Below, in pieces: positions 11,131-22,229 of a stretch of 64,000 nucleotides of DNA (positions within the stretch are counted from its first letter, which is position 1; each line of letters begins with the position of its first letter). The stretch covers positions 34,820,499 to 34,884,498 of the forward strand of contig OX155960.1 of the NCBI GenBank assembly GCA_944548615.1, in the 5' to 3' direction. The stretch is from Micropterix aruncella (lineage: Eukaryota; Arthropoda; Insecta; Lepidoptera; Micropterigidae). Made by a program: the position numbers and the translations under genes. The notes beneath the pieces are model-generated. The model was not told the origin of the DNA. It worked only from the letters and a program-made list of their open reading frames with translations, and did not search any database.

Positions 11131-13043
11131 ACTACATACAGTGATAATGTCTATTAAAAAAATCAAATATTAAACTGCATTCGGTCTTTCAGTATGTTAG
11201 TTTCCTACTTCACGCCGTGAAGTTATATATTATTTAAATTTCGAAATTCATAAGTTTTGTCAATACAAATGAGCCATATTTCTATAAATTTCTAGAAAGT
11301 TTTTATTTATTTGACACAGTTCATTTAAATAGGAAACAAATCGTTCCCTGCAATCGAAGGACTTCAACTTGGGGTCACTGTCTTCATGTCAGTAATTGCG
11401 GTCGGTTGTAAAACAGGATTGAAGGCAATGGCAAGAAAGTAATCAAGTACTCATTAACATGATATTATATTCTACTCTGGATGGGCACTAGTGGTCTAGC
11501 AAACATATCATATATTGGATATAAAAATTAGGCTATAGATAATAATATTGGAAATAATTGTAGATTTCTTAATTTTGGATTTAATTACTTTCCCGGCCCA
11601 CCAACCGATCAGGAGGGAAAGTATTGTGAACGCTCACTTTTTTTTTCGATATTGAGACAGAAATATCACGTTTGTTCATTTGCCACTGGAAAAAAATACT
11701 TTTAATATATTAGTGTTCTTTCCTACAGCGTACAAATAGAACTCGGCACCGAGCCCAAGTCTAAGGTAAAAAATATATTTTTAACATGTAATTAATAGTA
11801 CAAAGGGATTAAAGCATTTCTGTATTCACAAAGAACTAAATCTCTATTAGCACACACATGGAAGAGCACCCAAAATTGGAAGAGCGATTCTAATAAAGCT
11901 CTGCTCGCGAGAGTGTATATGGCCTAATGGCTTGTTTATGACCGCCAGAAATATCTCACATTAAAGAAGGTTTGATCGGAAGCGGTGCATTAGAATGGGA
12001 GAAAAAAATATCGTACAATTTGAATTTAATGTATTGAAACTTTCTCGCGGCGAGTATCGAACTTAACGTGAATTGCTTTTACGATTGCGTACCTATCCAA
12101 CATGTTAATACTTTTAGAATTAATGTATCCGGGGCGTTCGCGACTGCAATACGATACAATACAATTTAGTTCTGCTGGTAGGTTTTCCTACACTTGGATA
12201 CCTCATTGCGCCTAACATTCTAAGTAATGTAATTAATTAAGAAATAATAACTATCGTGATAGTCGTGATAGATTAATTGTAGTAATTTATAATCTGGTGG
12301 AATCAGAAAATAAGAGCAAAATGTCTGTAGCCATAATTATCAAGGTAATTAAGTGATAGTCATGAAATACACGACAAACCTTTTAAAAGGTAACTCTGTA
12401 TGTAAAAACATTATATAGGATATTAGATTGCTTAATACTGTACTACGTTTATGCAACTAGAATTTTGCTGCGAAACGCAATGCATAGGCGGCAATATTTC
12501 CAAACATTGATCAATCATATTTTATTTAATTTTGCCAATAAATGGCATTCTGAGCACGCCTTTACAGTATCCTATCCTAAAATAAATTTATAATGTAATA
12601 ACAAACGAATTTTAAAATCTCAGCTCTTATTATTTTATTAAAATTAACATTAATACATCAATTTTTAATTTAGTTTATAGGTTTCAATATGTAATAATTA
12701 TGGGCTTTAATGTTCAAGAAGACTAATAGATGGCATTTTAATGTTTCCGTAAAATTTCTGATATGTAATCAGCCTAATAGAAGTGCGATGGATGGAAATA
12801 AAAATTGAATGTTATTTTCTGATATCATTGATTAAATAATCAGTTTTTTATAATCAATCAGTTTTTTTAATAAAAAAACATTTATTATCAATATCAATAG
12901 AGGACAAATAAATTGCTATTAGTTTTCACAGACATAGATATCGGTGCCACCTGTATGGCGCCGCCGGAGAAGGATTGTCAAAACGTATTATGGCATTAAG
13001 AAATCTAATATCCTATATAATTAATGGTAAAACTGAACAAAAG
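11131..13043. other. AT-rich stretch, nothing recognised
   Basis: No coding frame, RNA gene or clear repeat ends. A short fragment near 11610-11640 (GGAAAGTATTGTGAACGC) is shared with 24950-24975, so some old repeat debris is present. Confidence 0.5.
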
Positions 13044-13194
13044 CATTATAAATAGGATAGAAACGAATTTACCGCGTGAAATTTGTAGCATCCGACGTTT
13101 CGGTGACGTTACAGCCGCCGTTGTCCAGGGTAGACTGAAAGAGCTGTCAATCAGAGCTTCAAGCGGTAAATTCGTTTCTATCCTATTTATAATG
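13044..13194. repeat. Short element with perfect 32-bp terminal inverted repeats
   Basis: The left arm is 13044-13075 and the right arm 13163-13194; the arms are exact reverse complements over 32 bp (starting CATTATAAATAGGATAG). The core holds CCGACGTTTCGGTGACGTT and CCGTTGTCCAGGGTAGACTG. This is the reverse complement, with few changes, of the sequence at the downstream end of the Penelope-like element (53571-53630). I infer a short Penelope-derived insertion with inverted terminal copies rather than a classical DNA transposon. Confidence 0.8.
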
Positions 13195-15350
13195 TCAAAC
13201 AACGCGATATACAACCTTCGATTTTATATGAACAAAGGCAATCGAAATAAATAAATATTTTATTTTTTTCTGAATTGTTTCTGCATATTAGGATAAATCA
13301 AAAACAGTTTCAAAATTCAGATTTTTATGTTTAACAATCTCATGTACAAAAAAAATCCTAATTTAATGAAATTAATTGCTATAAAAAAATCTTGGTTACC
13401 TTAGCAAACAAATTACCTTATCCCTTAAAAGGTTTGTCGTGCAGTTGGCGAAAAACCCTGCTTTCAAAACATATGTATGTAAAACCTATTATTTTCCGTC
13501 CGATCAATATGCGGGCACCAGAGGTATCCGGCTTTCGTAATGAGTAGGTAAATTGACGTCATTCTCAATTATATTTGATTCTCATTGTCTATATTTGACC
13601 TCAACAATGTTAGCGTGGTTTGCCAGAATTAGAAAACGTTTGCGTGGTTGGCCGGTTTTTTTTAATTCTTCTTAGGGTGCCTCTCCAACTATAAAAGGTT
13701 GGCAGTCAGCTCTAAATACTTTTTGTCCTTCGCCAGACAAAATAATTCGACGACACTCATAATCCCGGTCAATTCTCGAATTTTTTGATAAAATTGTTGG
13801 TTTTATGGTTCGTGATGTCCTTTATAAAACCAATAATAAAATATTATAAGACTTTTTTTTCTTGATACAAAATGATACACAACAATCATTTGTTTCTTGT
13901 TCCCAATAGGAAATTTTACGAGAGAGTTAATAAGACAATATTTATTTTAAATTTAAATCAAGAGATACAGTTACCCAGCTTCATTTATTGCGGTTTCCCA
14001 AATTTCCAAAATGATTATTTTTTGAGGTCATGGGGAATAACCCCCAATATGTGTATACCTACCTATCTAATATTCCTATATATTGTTGTATACTTACCTG
14101 TCAACCTTCTTACGTCACAGTAAATTAACATAATATACCAGCCTAATTAATCTTATTTTGCCTACATTTTTACATCAAAATCTACTCAGCCCATTGTAAA
14201 TGGGTCTGAAGTCTTGTTTTTCAAAGAAGTTTTGCAATGTATTCGAGTAGGATACGCAATACCTTAATTTCTTAGTGATTCTTAGTAATTCACAAAAAAT
14301 AATTGTTATGTGTCGTGATTATAGAGGATGGGTATATAAATTAGTATAATAGAGGGGGGTGCTATTGAATGTTATACTACATAGACATACATCATGATCA
14401 CTGATCCTTGTAGCAAACAATTATTTTTTTTCCTCTTCTTCTTTATTAACCGTCTATTCTATTCTACCGCAACGTTTCTTGGAGTTTGTTTTTTTTCTCT
14501 TTTTTATCCCAAATTTATGAGTAGTTTTATTTTTCATATCAAGAGTAATTAAATCAGATTTCTTCTTTGTTCCTTATATTCAATTAAATGAGCTTGGCAA
14601 TAGTGTGACGATGAAAGATACTACATTTATTGTTACATAATTATTTTACAATACTTTAAAGAAATTTCTATTTTGAAGATTATTGCTGATTTATTTAAAA
14701 ATAATATCCGTCAATTCTTACAAGGAATTTATTAACATAATAATAAACCTAAATTTATATTTAAAAATTTCTGATAAATGATTCAGTAAACTGTAATCAG
14801 TTAATGATCACTACTGCCTATCCTTTCCGGCTTGCCGTTGCTTAAATTATTTCATGAACGCATCTTTAATTAGACCATCTTTCCAAAGAGAGCAATTGGC
14901 TTGCATACAGTTTGGACGAGTTGGACGTGGTGGACTTTACGAGCAACGTCAAGTAAAATACTACCGTAGCTTCGTTAAACAACTCTGCTAGCAATAGCAA
15001 CTAGCTTGAAACAGCTGCGATCACGGAAGGAGAAATGCTAAATTAGATAATTTTGTGGTCTTCATTTTGGCGCCGTTTTATAGGAGTTTTCAGACGGCAG
15101 CTACTGCTTCTGAGTAACTGACTATGGCTAATTTAGTGAAAGACGATATTTACTTTGTTAAATCCACATATATATACAAACGGAGTTACATCATAATGGA
15201 TCATAATATCGAAACTGAGAAAACACAGTCGAGAGTCACTGTTGTTATAAAAATATGTGAGGTAATAATAGGATAATACTTGTTCTCTTCCAAAATGTAT
15301 GTCTAAGCTAAGATATATATTAATAAAAATGATAGTATAAAATGACTAAA
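13195..15350. other. AT-rich stretch, nothing recognised
   Basis: About 2.1 kb with only short, low-complexity frames. Poly-T and poly-A runs are common. I see no conserved protein segment, tRNA or transposon ends. Confidence 0.5.
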
Positions 15351-15515
15351 ACGAGATTTGACCGCGTGACGTATAAAGCACCCGATATTTTGACCATGTT
15401 AAAACTGCCGCTGTCCAGGGTAGACTGTCCAAGTTCTATCATGGCCACTGGCGTTTGTAACATTATAGAAACGTCGGGTATTTAAAACTTTACGCAGTGA
15501 AATACCTTCCCAATT
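15351..15515. repeat. Diverged inverted-repeat element of the Penelope-end family
   Basis: Same layout as 13044-13194 but decayed. GACCGCGTGACGTATAAAGC and CACCCGATATTTTG are on the left, CCGCTGTCCAGGGTAGACTG in the core, and GAAACGTCGGGTATTTAAA with a matching arm on the right. Confidence 0.6.
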
Positions 15516-16095
15516 ATTTTATAATGTTCGTTCGTTCGTTAACTTGTCTGGGCTAGGTTAGAACACGTCTCCAAAAATATGCGGCCTGGATGGCCTTGTC
15601 GTTCGCCTCTTGTAGGTCCTGGTGTGTGGTGAGGGTGGACAACTGCGGGCAGGATAGAAGGTGGTTTTTATTCAGCAGCGTTCCACAGTAGCATATTGGA
15701 TTCGCCGCAGCGGACAAGATTGGATTGGCATCTCGACACAGTGTCGTTTGGCTCGGTGATAGAAGCTTTGGCTGGTGAGTTTATACTCACCGTTTTCAGG
15801 GACGCCCGATTGTTCAGAATCGCAGACTTTTCCGACAAAATGCACAATTTTCGGGGAGTCTCCTTCTGTGACCCATAATATATACTATTACGATGGTATT
15901 AAGGAAATATTAAATAAATGACGCTATCACTTCGATTTCCGAATTTAGAAATATTAAACAACCGCGTTGTAGGTCATAGACTTAATAATAATCGAAATAT
16001 TACATCATTGGAATTAAATAAGCATTTTACAAAAAGAAAAAAACGATAAAAGAAAAAAGCTCAAACTTACCATAAAATAAAATTTGTAAGTTTAA
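15516..16095. other. Short intergenic stretch, unclassified
   Basis: Contains a moderately GC-rich block (about 15590-15870) between AT-rich sequence. Its frames do not resemble a family I know. A TE fragment or a decayed exon is possible. Confidence 0.35.
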
Positions 16096-16377
16096 AGATG
16101 GGATTCCACCAGTGTGCAGAACTGTGCGGCACTGCAATGCACAGTGTGCGACACAAATGTTTATTCTGGTCGACTCACTAAAGCAAACAATAACAAATTG
16201 TGCGCGAACATTCTAGAAATGTTCGCGCACATCTGTATACTTTTGTGCGCGCACACATGCAGGCAGTGGACTCGCGTCGCGTCGACAAACCTGTTGTGCG
16301 CGAACTCAGTCTTGCTTCCGCTACCGGAGTGAAAACATTGATTTGTGCGCGTACATTGTTAATTAACCAAGCTAAAT

Positions 16378-17650
16378 ATGGATTGGACGAGTGATAAAAT
16401 TATTAATTTTATTCAAGCTATTGAAACTTATCCTGTATTATGGGATTCTAGTCACAGTGATTATAAAAATAAAAACAAAAAACACGACGCCACTCAAGAG
16501 TTGGCGCAAAGTTTCAATTGTCACTCGACTGAGGTAATGAGAAAATGGAAGATTATTTTGGCTCAATACCGAAGAGAAAAGAAGAAAATCGCGGACTCAA
16601 AATCTTCAGGTTCTGGGATTTTAGATATATATAAGCCGAAATGGTTTGCTTATGCATATTTGAACTTCTTTCATGGAAGGGATGAGCCGAAAGTCAGCTT
16701 GAACTCACACGACGAAATAAATGAACAGGTAGGTACGTTTTAAATGTTTATTTTCTTACCTCTAATATTATTACTTAGATACCTATACTATTTACGCCAG
16801 ATACCTATACTATTTACGACATAATGCCGAATACGTTTTCCACAATACGTCTCGCTCTGCTCAACCGATAATTAAATATTCTCTCTTTTGATCTTTTGTC
16901 ATGTTGACCGGGATATGGTTTCATTAAATTTATATCTAACGCAAAAGCATCATCTGCCACAATGACATGTGGAATTGGTTTGTTCCTTCCGGGTAACGGG
17001 TAAGGTTCAGGCAAATTTAATTTTCCTTGCTGAAGATTAGCATAGATAACAACGTGTTTGCCATCCATAGCCCCAATGCAATGAGGGAAATTCCAAAGAT
17101 GGTCAAATTGGCGCTCTAAGATCATCCATTCTTCTAAAGTGTTAGGCATCTGAAAAAGGAAATTTTATTACTATTTCAGTTATCACAAGATATTATTATC
17201 CAGAATGACACAGTAAATGAAGATCAAGAGTCTCTTTATGAAAGGCCAGTCGAAAAGTTTAAGGCTCCGAAGAACTCGCTTAAACGCCGTATTGTCGATG
17301 AAGACCTGAGAATCGCCCAAGCTTTGTCCATTATGAATAACGTAAACAAGCAGATGGAAGCAAAAAAACCTGATGACGAAGACATTTTTGCTGCAGCCGT
17401 CGCAACGAAATTAAGGAAAATTAGAGATGAGCGAACCAAGATTTTAGTACAAAGGGATATAGATAATTTATTGTATGACGCTATTATTGGTACTGGAAAA
17501 TATGTTACAACTCCAATGCCTTCACCGTATTCAGATTCGTCAAATTGTCAGAGTCAAGGACCGGCTTCAAGTTTTCAGGTCCGCGATAATGATTATTCAG
17601 ATCTTTTACGTCAGAATGATGGCGAAACAATATCTTGGCATGAAATGTAA
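16378..17650 (+). CDS. MADF/BESS DNA-binding protein of the Harbinger element (two exons)
   Basis: Exon 1 is 16378-16728 and exon 2 is 17180-17650. The donor CAG|GTAGGT and acceptor ATTTCAG|TT join in phase 0 to give 273 residues. Residues about 8-95 form a MADF (Myb/SANT-like) domain, with aromatic landmarks in YPVLWDS, VMRKWKIIL and KWFAYAYLNFF. Residues about 182-220 (from DEDIFAAAVATKL to NLLYDAIIG) resemble a BESS interaction motif. PIF/Harbinger elements commonly carry such a second protein, which helps the transposase enter the nucleus and bind DNA (family knowledge). No stop or frameshift is visible. The intron contains the second exon of the antisense transposase gene. A domesticated host gene is possible but unlikely, given the surrounding TIRs and TSD. 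Confidence 0.8.
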
Positions 17651-18192
17651 TGCAATAAAAGTGACTAAAATAAAATAGTATATTATTTTTATTTTTTTAC
17701 CATAATATTTTCTTTCAACACGCTTATCAACGCCTTACAAGTCTCAGGTACAATCCGAGCAATAAGCTCTTTTGAAACTTTAAATAAGAACATTAAACTT
17801 GCAAAAGAATCTCCAGTAGCAAGATATCTTAAGGTGATTGCAAGCCTTATTGAAACAGGGACACATTTTCTGTAGTTGGTATCTTGCTTAGCAATAAAAG
17901 GACTAGTTACATTAACCAGCAACTCAAAATCTTCGCAAGATATACGTGTGAAGTTTTTAAATCCACTCAATGGATCTATTTTTATTTCTTCTAGAAATTT
18001 ATTCGTTTCTTCATTCCGTCGCTGTAGTAACGGCCTCACCCAACATCGCGGTTTCTTCCTTCGTTTCTTTTTAAGGAGACTACATAGTAAAACACATGCT
18101 GCAGCACAAAGCACTACGTTTTCCTGCCCGTTCATATTAACTACTGAACTGTCTCGGCAGAAACTCTGCTCAGTGAACATGTTCGCGCACAA
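16814..18192 (-). pseudogene. Harbinger transposase, two exons, internally deleted
   Basis: Exon 1 runs 18192-17701 (164 codons) and exon 2 runs 17149-16814 (111 codons). The donor ATG|GTAAAA and acceptor CCTTTTTCAG|ATG splice in phase 0. Exon 1 carries the conserved N-terminal region, with phrases such as KKPRCWVRPLLQRR and ITLRYLATGDSFASL. Exon 2 carries the DDE_Tnp_4 nuclease segments HCIGAMDGKHV and VADDAFAL...LMKPYP, then IFNYRLSRARRIVENVFG. Compared with the family, roughly 60 residues are missing between GKHVVI and YANLQQ, removing the region that normally holds a catalytic aspartate. The end after VENVFGIMS is also absent. The stop lies at a 22-bp direct repeat (16777-16818). The intron encloses exon 2 of the plus-strand MADF gene. 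Confidence 0.82.
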
Positions 18193-18347
18193 GTGTGCTG
18201 AACTGTGCGCTTACAAAAGTTACGCACAGCCTTACCAGTGGAGACGGAAGCCAAATGCGACACCAGCTTAGTACCTGCACTGTTAGAGTTTTGCACAAAA
18301 TGTGTGCAAGCAAATGTGCTGCACACTATTTTGGTGGAATCGCACCT

Positions 18348-19665
18348 TAAGAATGAAAATGTCAAAACGTGTGTGTGTGTGTGTGTGCTTTTTTTAAATT
18401 TTATAGTATGTATCCTGTAATGTAAGTTTATTGATGTTTTTGAGCTAGATAACCCTACTCACTGTCTGAGCGTCGTTTATGTTTGCAATTTAATTTTCGC
18501 GCCCCCCCCCCTCCCCCCCGAAATTTTTACGCTTGTGGGTCAGTGCATGTGCACGCGTGCGTGCGTGTATATGTTTGTGTTTGTGTGTGTATGCGTTAAG
18601 TCTAATCGAAAATTTGGCAATACGTGTTTTTCTTACTTAAATATGGCGTAATATAAAGATTTCGATTCTACACAATTTGTCTAGCAATTTCCGTTGCACT
18701 ATTACAAATTATTTTTCATAGTGTGATAGAGGAAGTGTTTTAATCATCAAAAGACCACACGAATCTTATGGATTCTATGCTCAAAACTTCCAACAAGTCA
18801 TTAAACTATCATAATTAAGAACACCATTTTTATTCGAATGATTAATCATATGCCCATCTTAGTTCATACCATATATAAGTTTTAAAGGCCAATGATGATG
18901 ATGATATAATGAAATGATTTAATGAAGCGTGTTCCATTAATTTACACACTACTGTAAATGCCTAAACATGTGTACACAAACACCGTCAAAATTAAAAATC
19001 ACTGGAAGAACCACTCATCTAACATCCGACCAAATATACTATTCTCTGAAGCTGAGTCGAGTATAAATCACGATCCAAATATAACCCGTGAGTGTATTCG
19101 ATAGGGAAAGAAGTCGGGCATTCGGTCGACTGCAGTGACATAATCAAACTTCCCGATAGTCAATATTTTATCTGTTCGCTTACGCCATGCTAATAATAGT
19201 TGTCAATTCTGTACATAATGCGATAAATCAGATGACGCCACGGAATCGCACACTAAGCGGATTTATACCGCAATTGGATCATGGTTGTATGTAAATACAA
19301 TAGAATTACCACTCCGTCAATGCTATTTCGGTATGCGCGTGATTTGGTTTGTGTATCAAAAAATGTAGCTACTTGGGTGGTTTTGTTTAAGGACCATGGG
19401 ACGTATGTGTCCCATAAATTCAAAAATCATTTCAGAAATATCGAATACGAATAATTTATAAATTATATTTTTTCCATGTTATTCTTAAGACAACAGAATC
19501 TTAATATCAGAAAAAAATGTTGAATATGACATTTTATTACATTAATAATTTGAATACAGTATTTTTTTTTCTTGAAAATATCGCAAATAAACAAGGATAT
19601 ATTATAAGGATATATTTTATATGATCGCAAATAACCAAGGTGATATTAAATAAATAAATAAAATA
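18348..19665. other. AT-rich stretch with GT microsatellite and C-run
   Basis: A GT dinucleotide run at about 18368-18388, a C-rich run at 18504-18519 and a second TG/CG-rich microsatellite near 18545-18590. No gene is recognised. Confidence 0.55.
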
Positions 19666-20398
19666 TTGGGTCCTTACCTATGTCATTGTTGTTTTTTCAC
19701 ACAGGCCACTTAAACTTGGATAACTTGGTTTTGAGTTGGAATTTCAAATTCATAAATTTTTATTTCAAAGCTTATTTTTTATAGAATCAGCTGTTTATTT
19801 GTCTTTCCGTTCTTTGTTTTTGCTCAAATATTTTCGTTTGTGCAACCATTGTAAAGTTAAAATTTGCATTATTTTCAAATTTGAGATCCTGTGCCGGTTC
19901 TTTCTATTAAAGATTCTTGCAGTCTGGCTATAAAGTTACCGTAAATGTGTACTGTTAATAATTGTAAACAATGATGGAGAAGCTCGTGATTTAATAACCG
20001 AGCCTGGTCAATCGCTCATAGCCACTGCTTCTGCATGACAACGTATAACCACAGATTTCACTGCAAACAGTCGCAAAGTTGCGCCTGGAGATTCTTGGTC
20101 ACCCACCATACTTGCCAGACCTTGCTCCAATAGAGATAATTTTTTTTTCGTAATTTAGATAACTTTTTACAATGGCAAAAACAACTTTGAAGAGTCGGTG
20201 AAAAACGCCTTCAAAGCATTCATTGGTTCCTGTCCACAAGCGTTTTACAGCAGAGTACTCTAAGCAACTCCAATTAAAATGACATATCTGCATAGATAAT
20301 TGCGGTCAATATTATTATTAATTAAATATATATTTTTCATACAAAGTTTCTGGCCTTAAATTTTCTTTATTTCAGCAGCCTCTTACGTAAGGACCCAA
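19666..20398 (+). mobile_element. Deleted mariner-type element
   Basis: 733 bp flanked by TA on both sides (19664-19665 and 20399-20400), with inverted tips TTGGGTCCTTAC / GTAAGGACCCAA. The length is well short of a complete mariner of about 1.3 kb. The internal sequence keeps fragments of a mariner transposase on the plus strand (next entry). Confidence 0.85.
19950..20295 (+). pseudogene. Mariner transposase remnant
   Basis: From about 20034 the plus strand translates to HDNV, then after a stop SLQTVAKLRLEIL and the hallmark HPPYLPDLAP block (about 20098-20130), where mariner transposases have HPPYSPDLAP next to the last catalytic aspartate. That aspartate position reads glutamate here. Stops and frameshifts follow in the part corresponding to the transposase C terminus. 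The N-terminal DNA-binding half is barely recognisable. Non-functional. Confidence 0.8.
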
Positions 20399-20400
20399 TA

Positions 20401-21144
20401 TTTATGGCGGCTTTTTTAATTCGATTTTTTTTCTTTTAGTATTATTTTAGTAGGTACAAATGGTTTAGTAGGTCTGACTTAAATAATAAAATAATGAAAG
20501 AAAAAAAAACAGGCACATCTATGCCCATCAATTCAAACAAAATCTATTGAACCAATTTTCATAAAACTTGACATATAATATATGTTATTTATATAGCCCT
20601 CTAACAGTTTATTGTATCAAAAATGTTCATACTCTATACACTCTACAGCAAAGCGTATTGACCTCAAAAGGGTTAAGGCGTTTGCTACTTTTAGCCTTCG
20701 TTTTATAAAGAAAAGTATACTTTTAATGGATTATATTATTACTCTGATGCAAGTAAAAGCGTTTACCTCCAGACATATTTTATATAATCACTGCGATTTA
20801 GTTCGACGGACTGTCATTACGCCATCAGCCGAACGAGGTGATAACTTCTATAATTTTCGCTGTCATATCCGCTCTCTCCCGCTTCCTACTACCACGTATT
20901 TACGCACGTCACTTCTAAAAATAATCAATCTAGGAAAATATTATTAAATCGGTGAAACCGCCATTTCACACTCGTTAATATTTCACATCGTGAATTAATT
21001 CTAAAAATATAAAACGATTGCTTATTTTTAATATTTTTAATGTGTTTCTCTTGGGTTCTTGGTCAATAAACCTGGCTGCCAATTTGGGAAATCATTGGAT
21101 GATGGTACAAGTGAAATAAATCCGCTCAATTCCAGAGTATATGA
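20401..21144. other. AT-rich stretch, unclassified
   Basis: Includes a 111-codon frame at 20612-20947 (+) with no recognisable domain and no codon-quality signal that would convince me it is a gene. Confidence 0.4.
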
Positions 21145-21346
21145 TTAACCCTTTGGGTACCGATTTATTTAAATAAATAAAGAAGTCGAAGCGAAACGTA
21201 TTGAGCGCTAACGGCGATAAATTTCAGGAGAGTCTGGCGAGGGTTTAGTTATTATGAACATCGGCCAGATCCGTTTTTTTCATAGAATTATAAGATCTAA
21301 TAAAGTGTAAAGAATCAAGACAGGGAAAATGTGAGCAATGAGTTTG

Positions 21347-21494
21347 TAGGGGAGAGCAGGTAGGCTTCGTACACAGGGAGCATTCGTACGGTGGAGAAAT
21401 CTACACAAACGCGAACCCGTCAATGTATTGGATAGCGTAGATTTTTCCACTTTACGAATGCTCCCAGTGTACGAAGCCTACCTGCTCTCCCCTA
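21347..21494. repeat. 148-bp near-perfect palindromic element
   Basis: The left arm from 21347 (TAGGGGAGAGCAGGTAGGC) and right arm ending at 21494 are reverse complements over about 58 bp with a few mismatches, around a loop of roughly 30 bp. It would form a strong hairpin as RNA or single-stranded DNA. I see no obvious target duplication. Confidence 0.8.
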
Positions 21495-21501
21495 TTTTTA
21501 G

Positions 21502-22070
21502 AAGCTTTTATTTACCTTGCAAAATTTGTCAGTATGTTAGTTTGTGTAGGTAAATCTTGCAAGCAGAATTAGAACCACTGCCTCTTATCCTGTGAAGTTG
21601 AAGTTTCATATGTTGGTTCAGTTCCGATCACAATGCATTTTTATGGTAAGCATGACCTGATTCTGCACCCAGGATGGGCTCCCGACGAGGAGACTTTTCA
21701 TCGGTCAACAGTACAGACACGACATTTTGTATACTTATTCAGTTTTGATAGCCCGTTCTAAGTTTCACCATGACGTGGCTGCTGCATCCAAGGTTGATTC
21801 CCGATTAGGGAACTCCTCAAGGGTCAATAGTATAGACACGAAATTTTGTATACTTATTCATTTTTGATAGCCCGTTCTAAGTTTCACCATGACATGGCTG
21901 CTGCACCCAGGGTTAGCTCCCGATGAGGGGACTTCTCAACGGTCAACAGCACAGACACGAAATTTTGTATACGCATTTAATTATGACAGCCCGTTTTAAG
22001 TTTCACTAGACATAGCTGCTGCACCCAGGGTAGACTCGGGACATAGTATTTTAGTAAAAGCTTGTTTTTA
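21502..22070 (+). repeat. TIR element carrying about three 120-bp tandem units
   Basis: Ends are AAGCTTTTATTTACC (left) and TTAGTAAAAGCTTG (right), i.e. related inverted tips. The interior repeats a unit of about 120 bp with the landmarks TGGCTGCTGCACCCAGGG, CGGTCAACAG and ATTTTGTATAC at about 21660, 21780 and 21895, plus a final partial unit. An inverted copy with its own unit number is at 51213-51810, and a fragment lies at 27825-27935. The element type is not known to me. Confidence 0.75.
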
Positions 22071-22229
22071 AAAATGTGTATTTACTATCAACTTATTGTC
22101 TAATTTCTAGATCCCGCGAGACGCATTCCGCGATTTCTAAAACTAGCCAGACTTCAGACTCTTCAATTGTTGCTACGCCAAAACATGCTTATGACGAGTA
22201 TCAGTCGTCAAATGTAACCAAAGGGTTAA

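Larger units (their letters stand above)
16096..18347. mobile_element. PIF/Harbinger-type DNA transposon with both ends
   Basis: 2252 bp between TAA duplications at 16093-16095 and 18348-18350, fitting the TWA target of this superfamily. The inverted ends share AGATGGGATTCCACCA (left) and AGGTGCGATTCCACCA (right, reverse complement), followed by GTGTGCAG. Inside both ends are repeated TGTGCGC-type words (about 16200-16350 and 18180-18225) that could be transposase-binding sites. It carries two genes: a MADF/BESS protein on the plus strand and a transposase on the minus strand. The transposase lacks conserved internal sequence, so this copy is probably not self-sufficient. Confidence 0.88.
21149..22225. 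mobile_element. TTAA-flanked piggyBac-like non-autonomous element
   Basis: TTAA duplications at 21145-21148 and 22226-22229. Inverted tips are CCCTTTGGGTACC on the left and CCCTTTGGTTACA on the right (reverse complement). CCC...GGG tips and a TTAA target are characteristic of piggyBac. No transposase frame is present. Two further repeats sit inside (21347-21494 and 21502-22070), so the original element was much shorter. Confidence 0.8.

Noticed and set aside
20612..20947. 111-codon plus-strand frame
   Set aside because: No domain, no splice context and a composition like its AT-rich surroundings.
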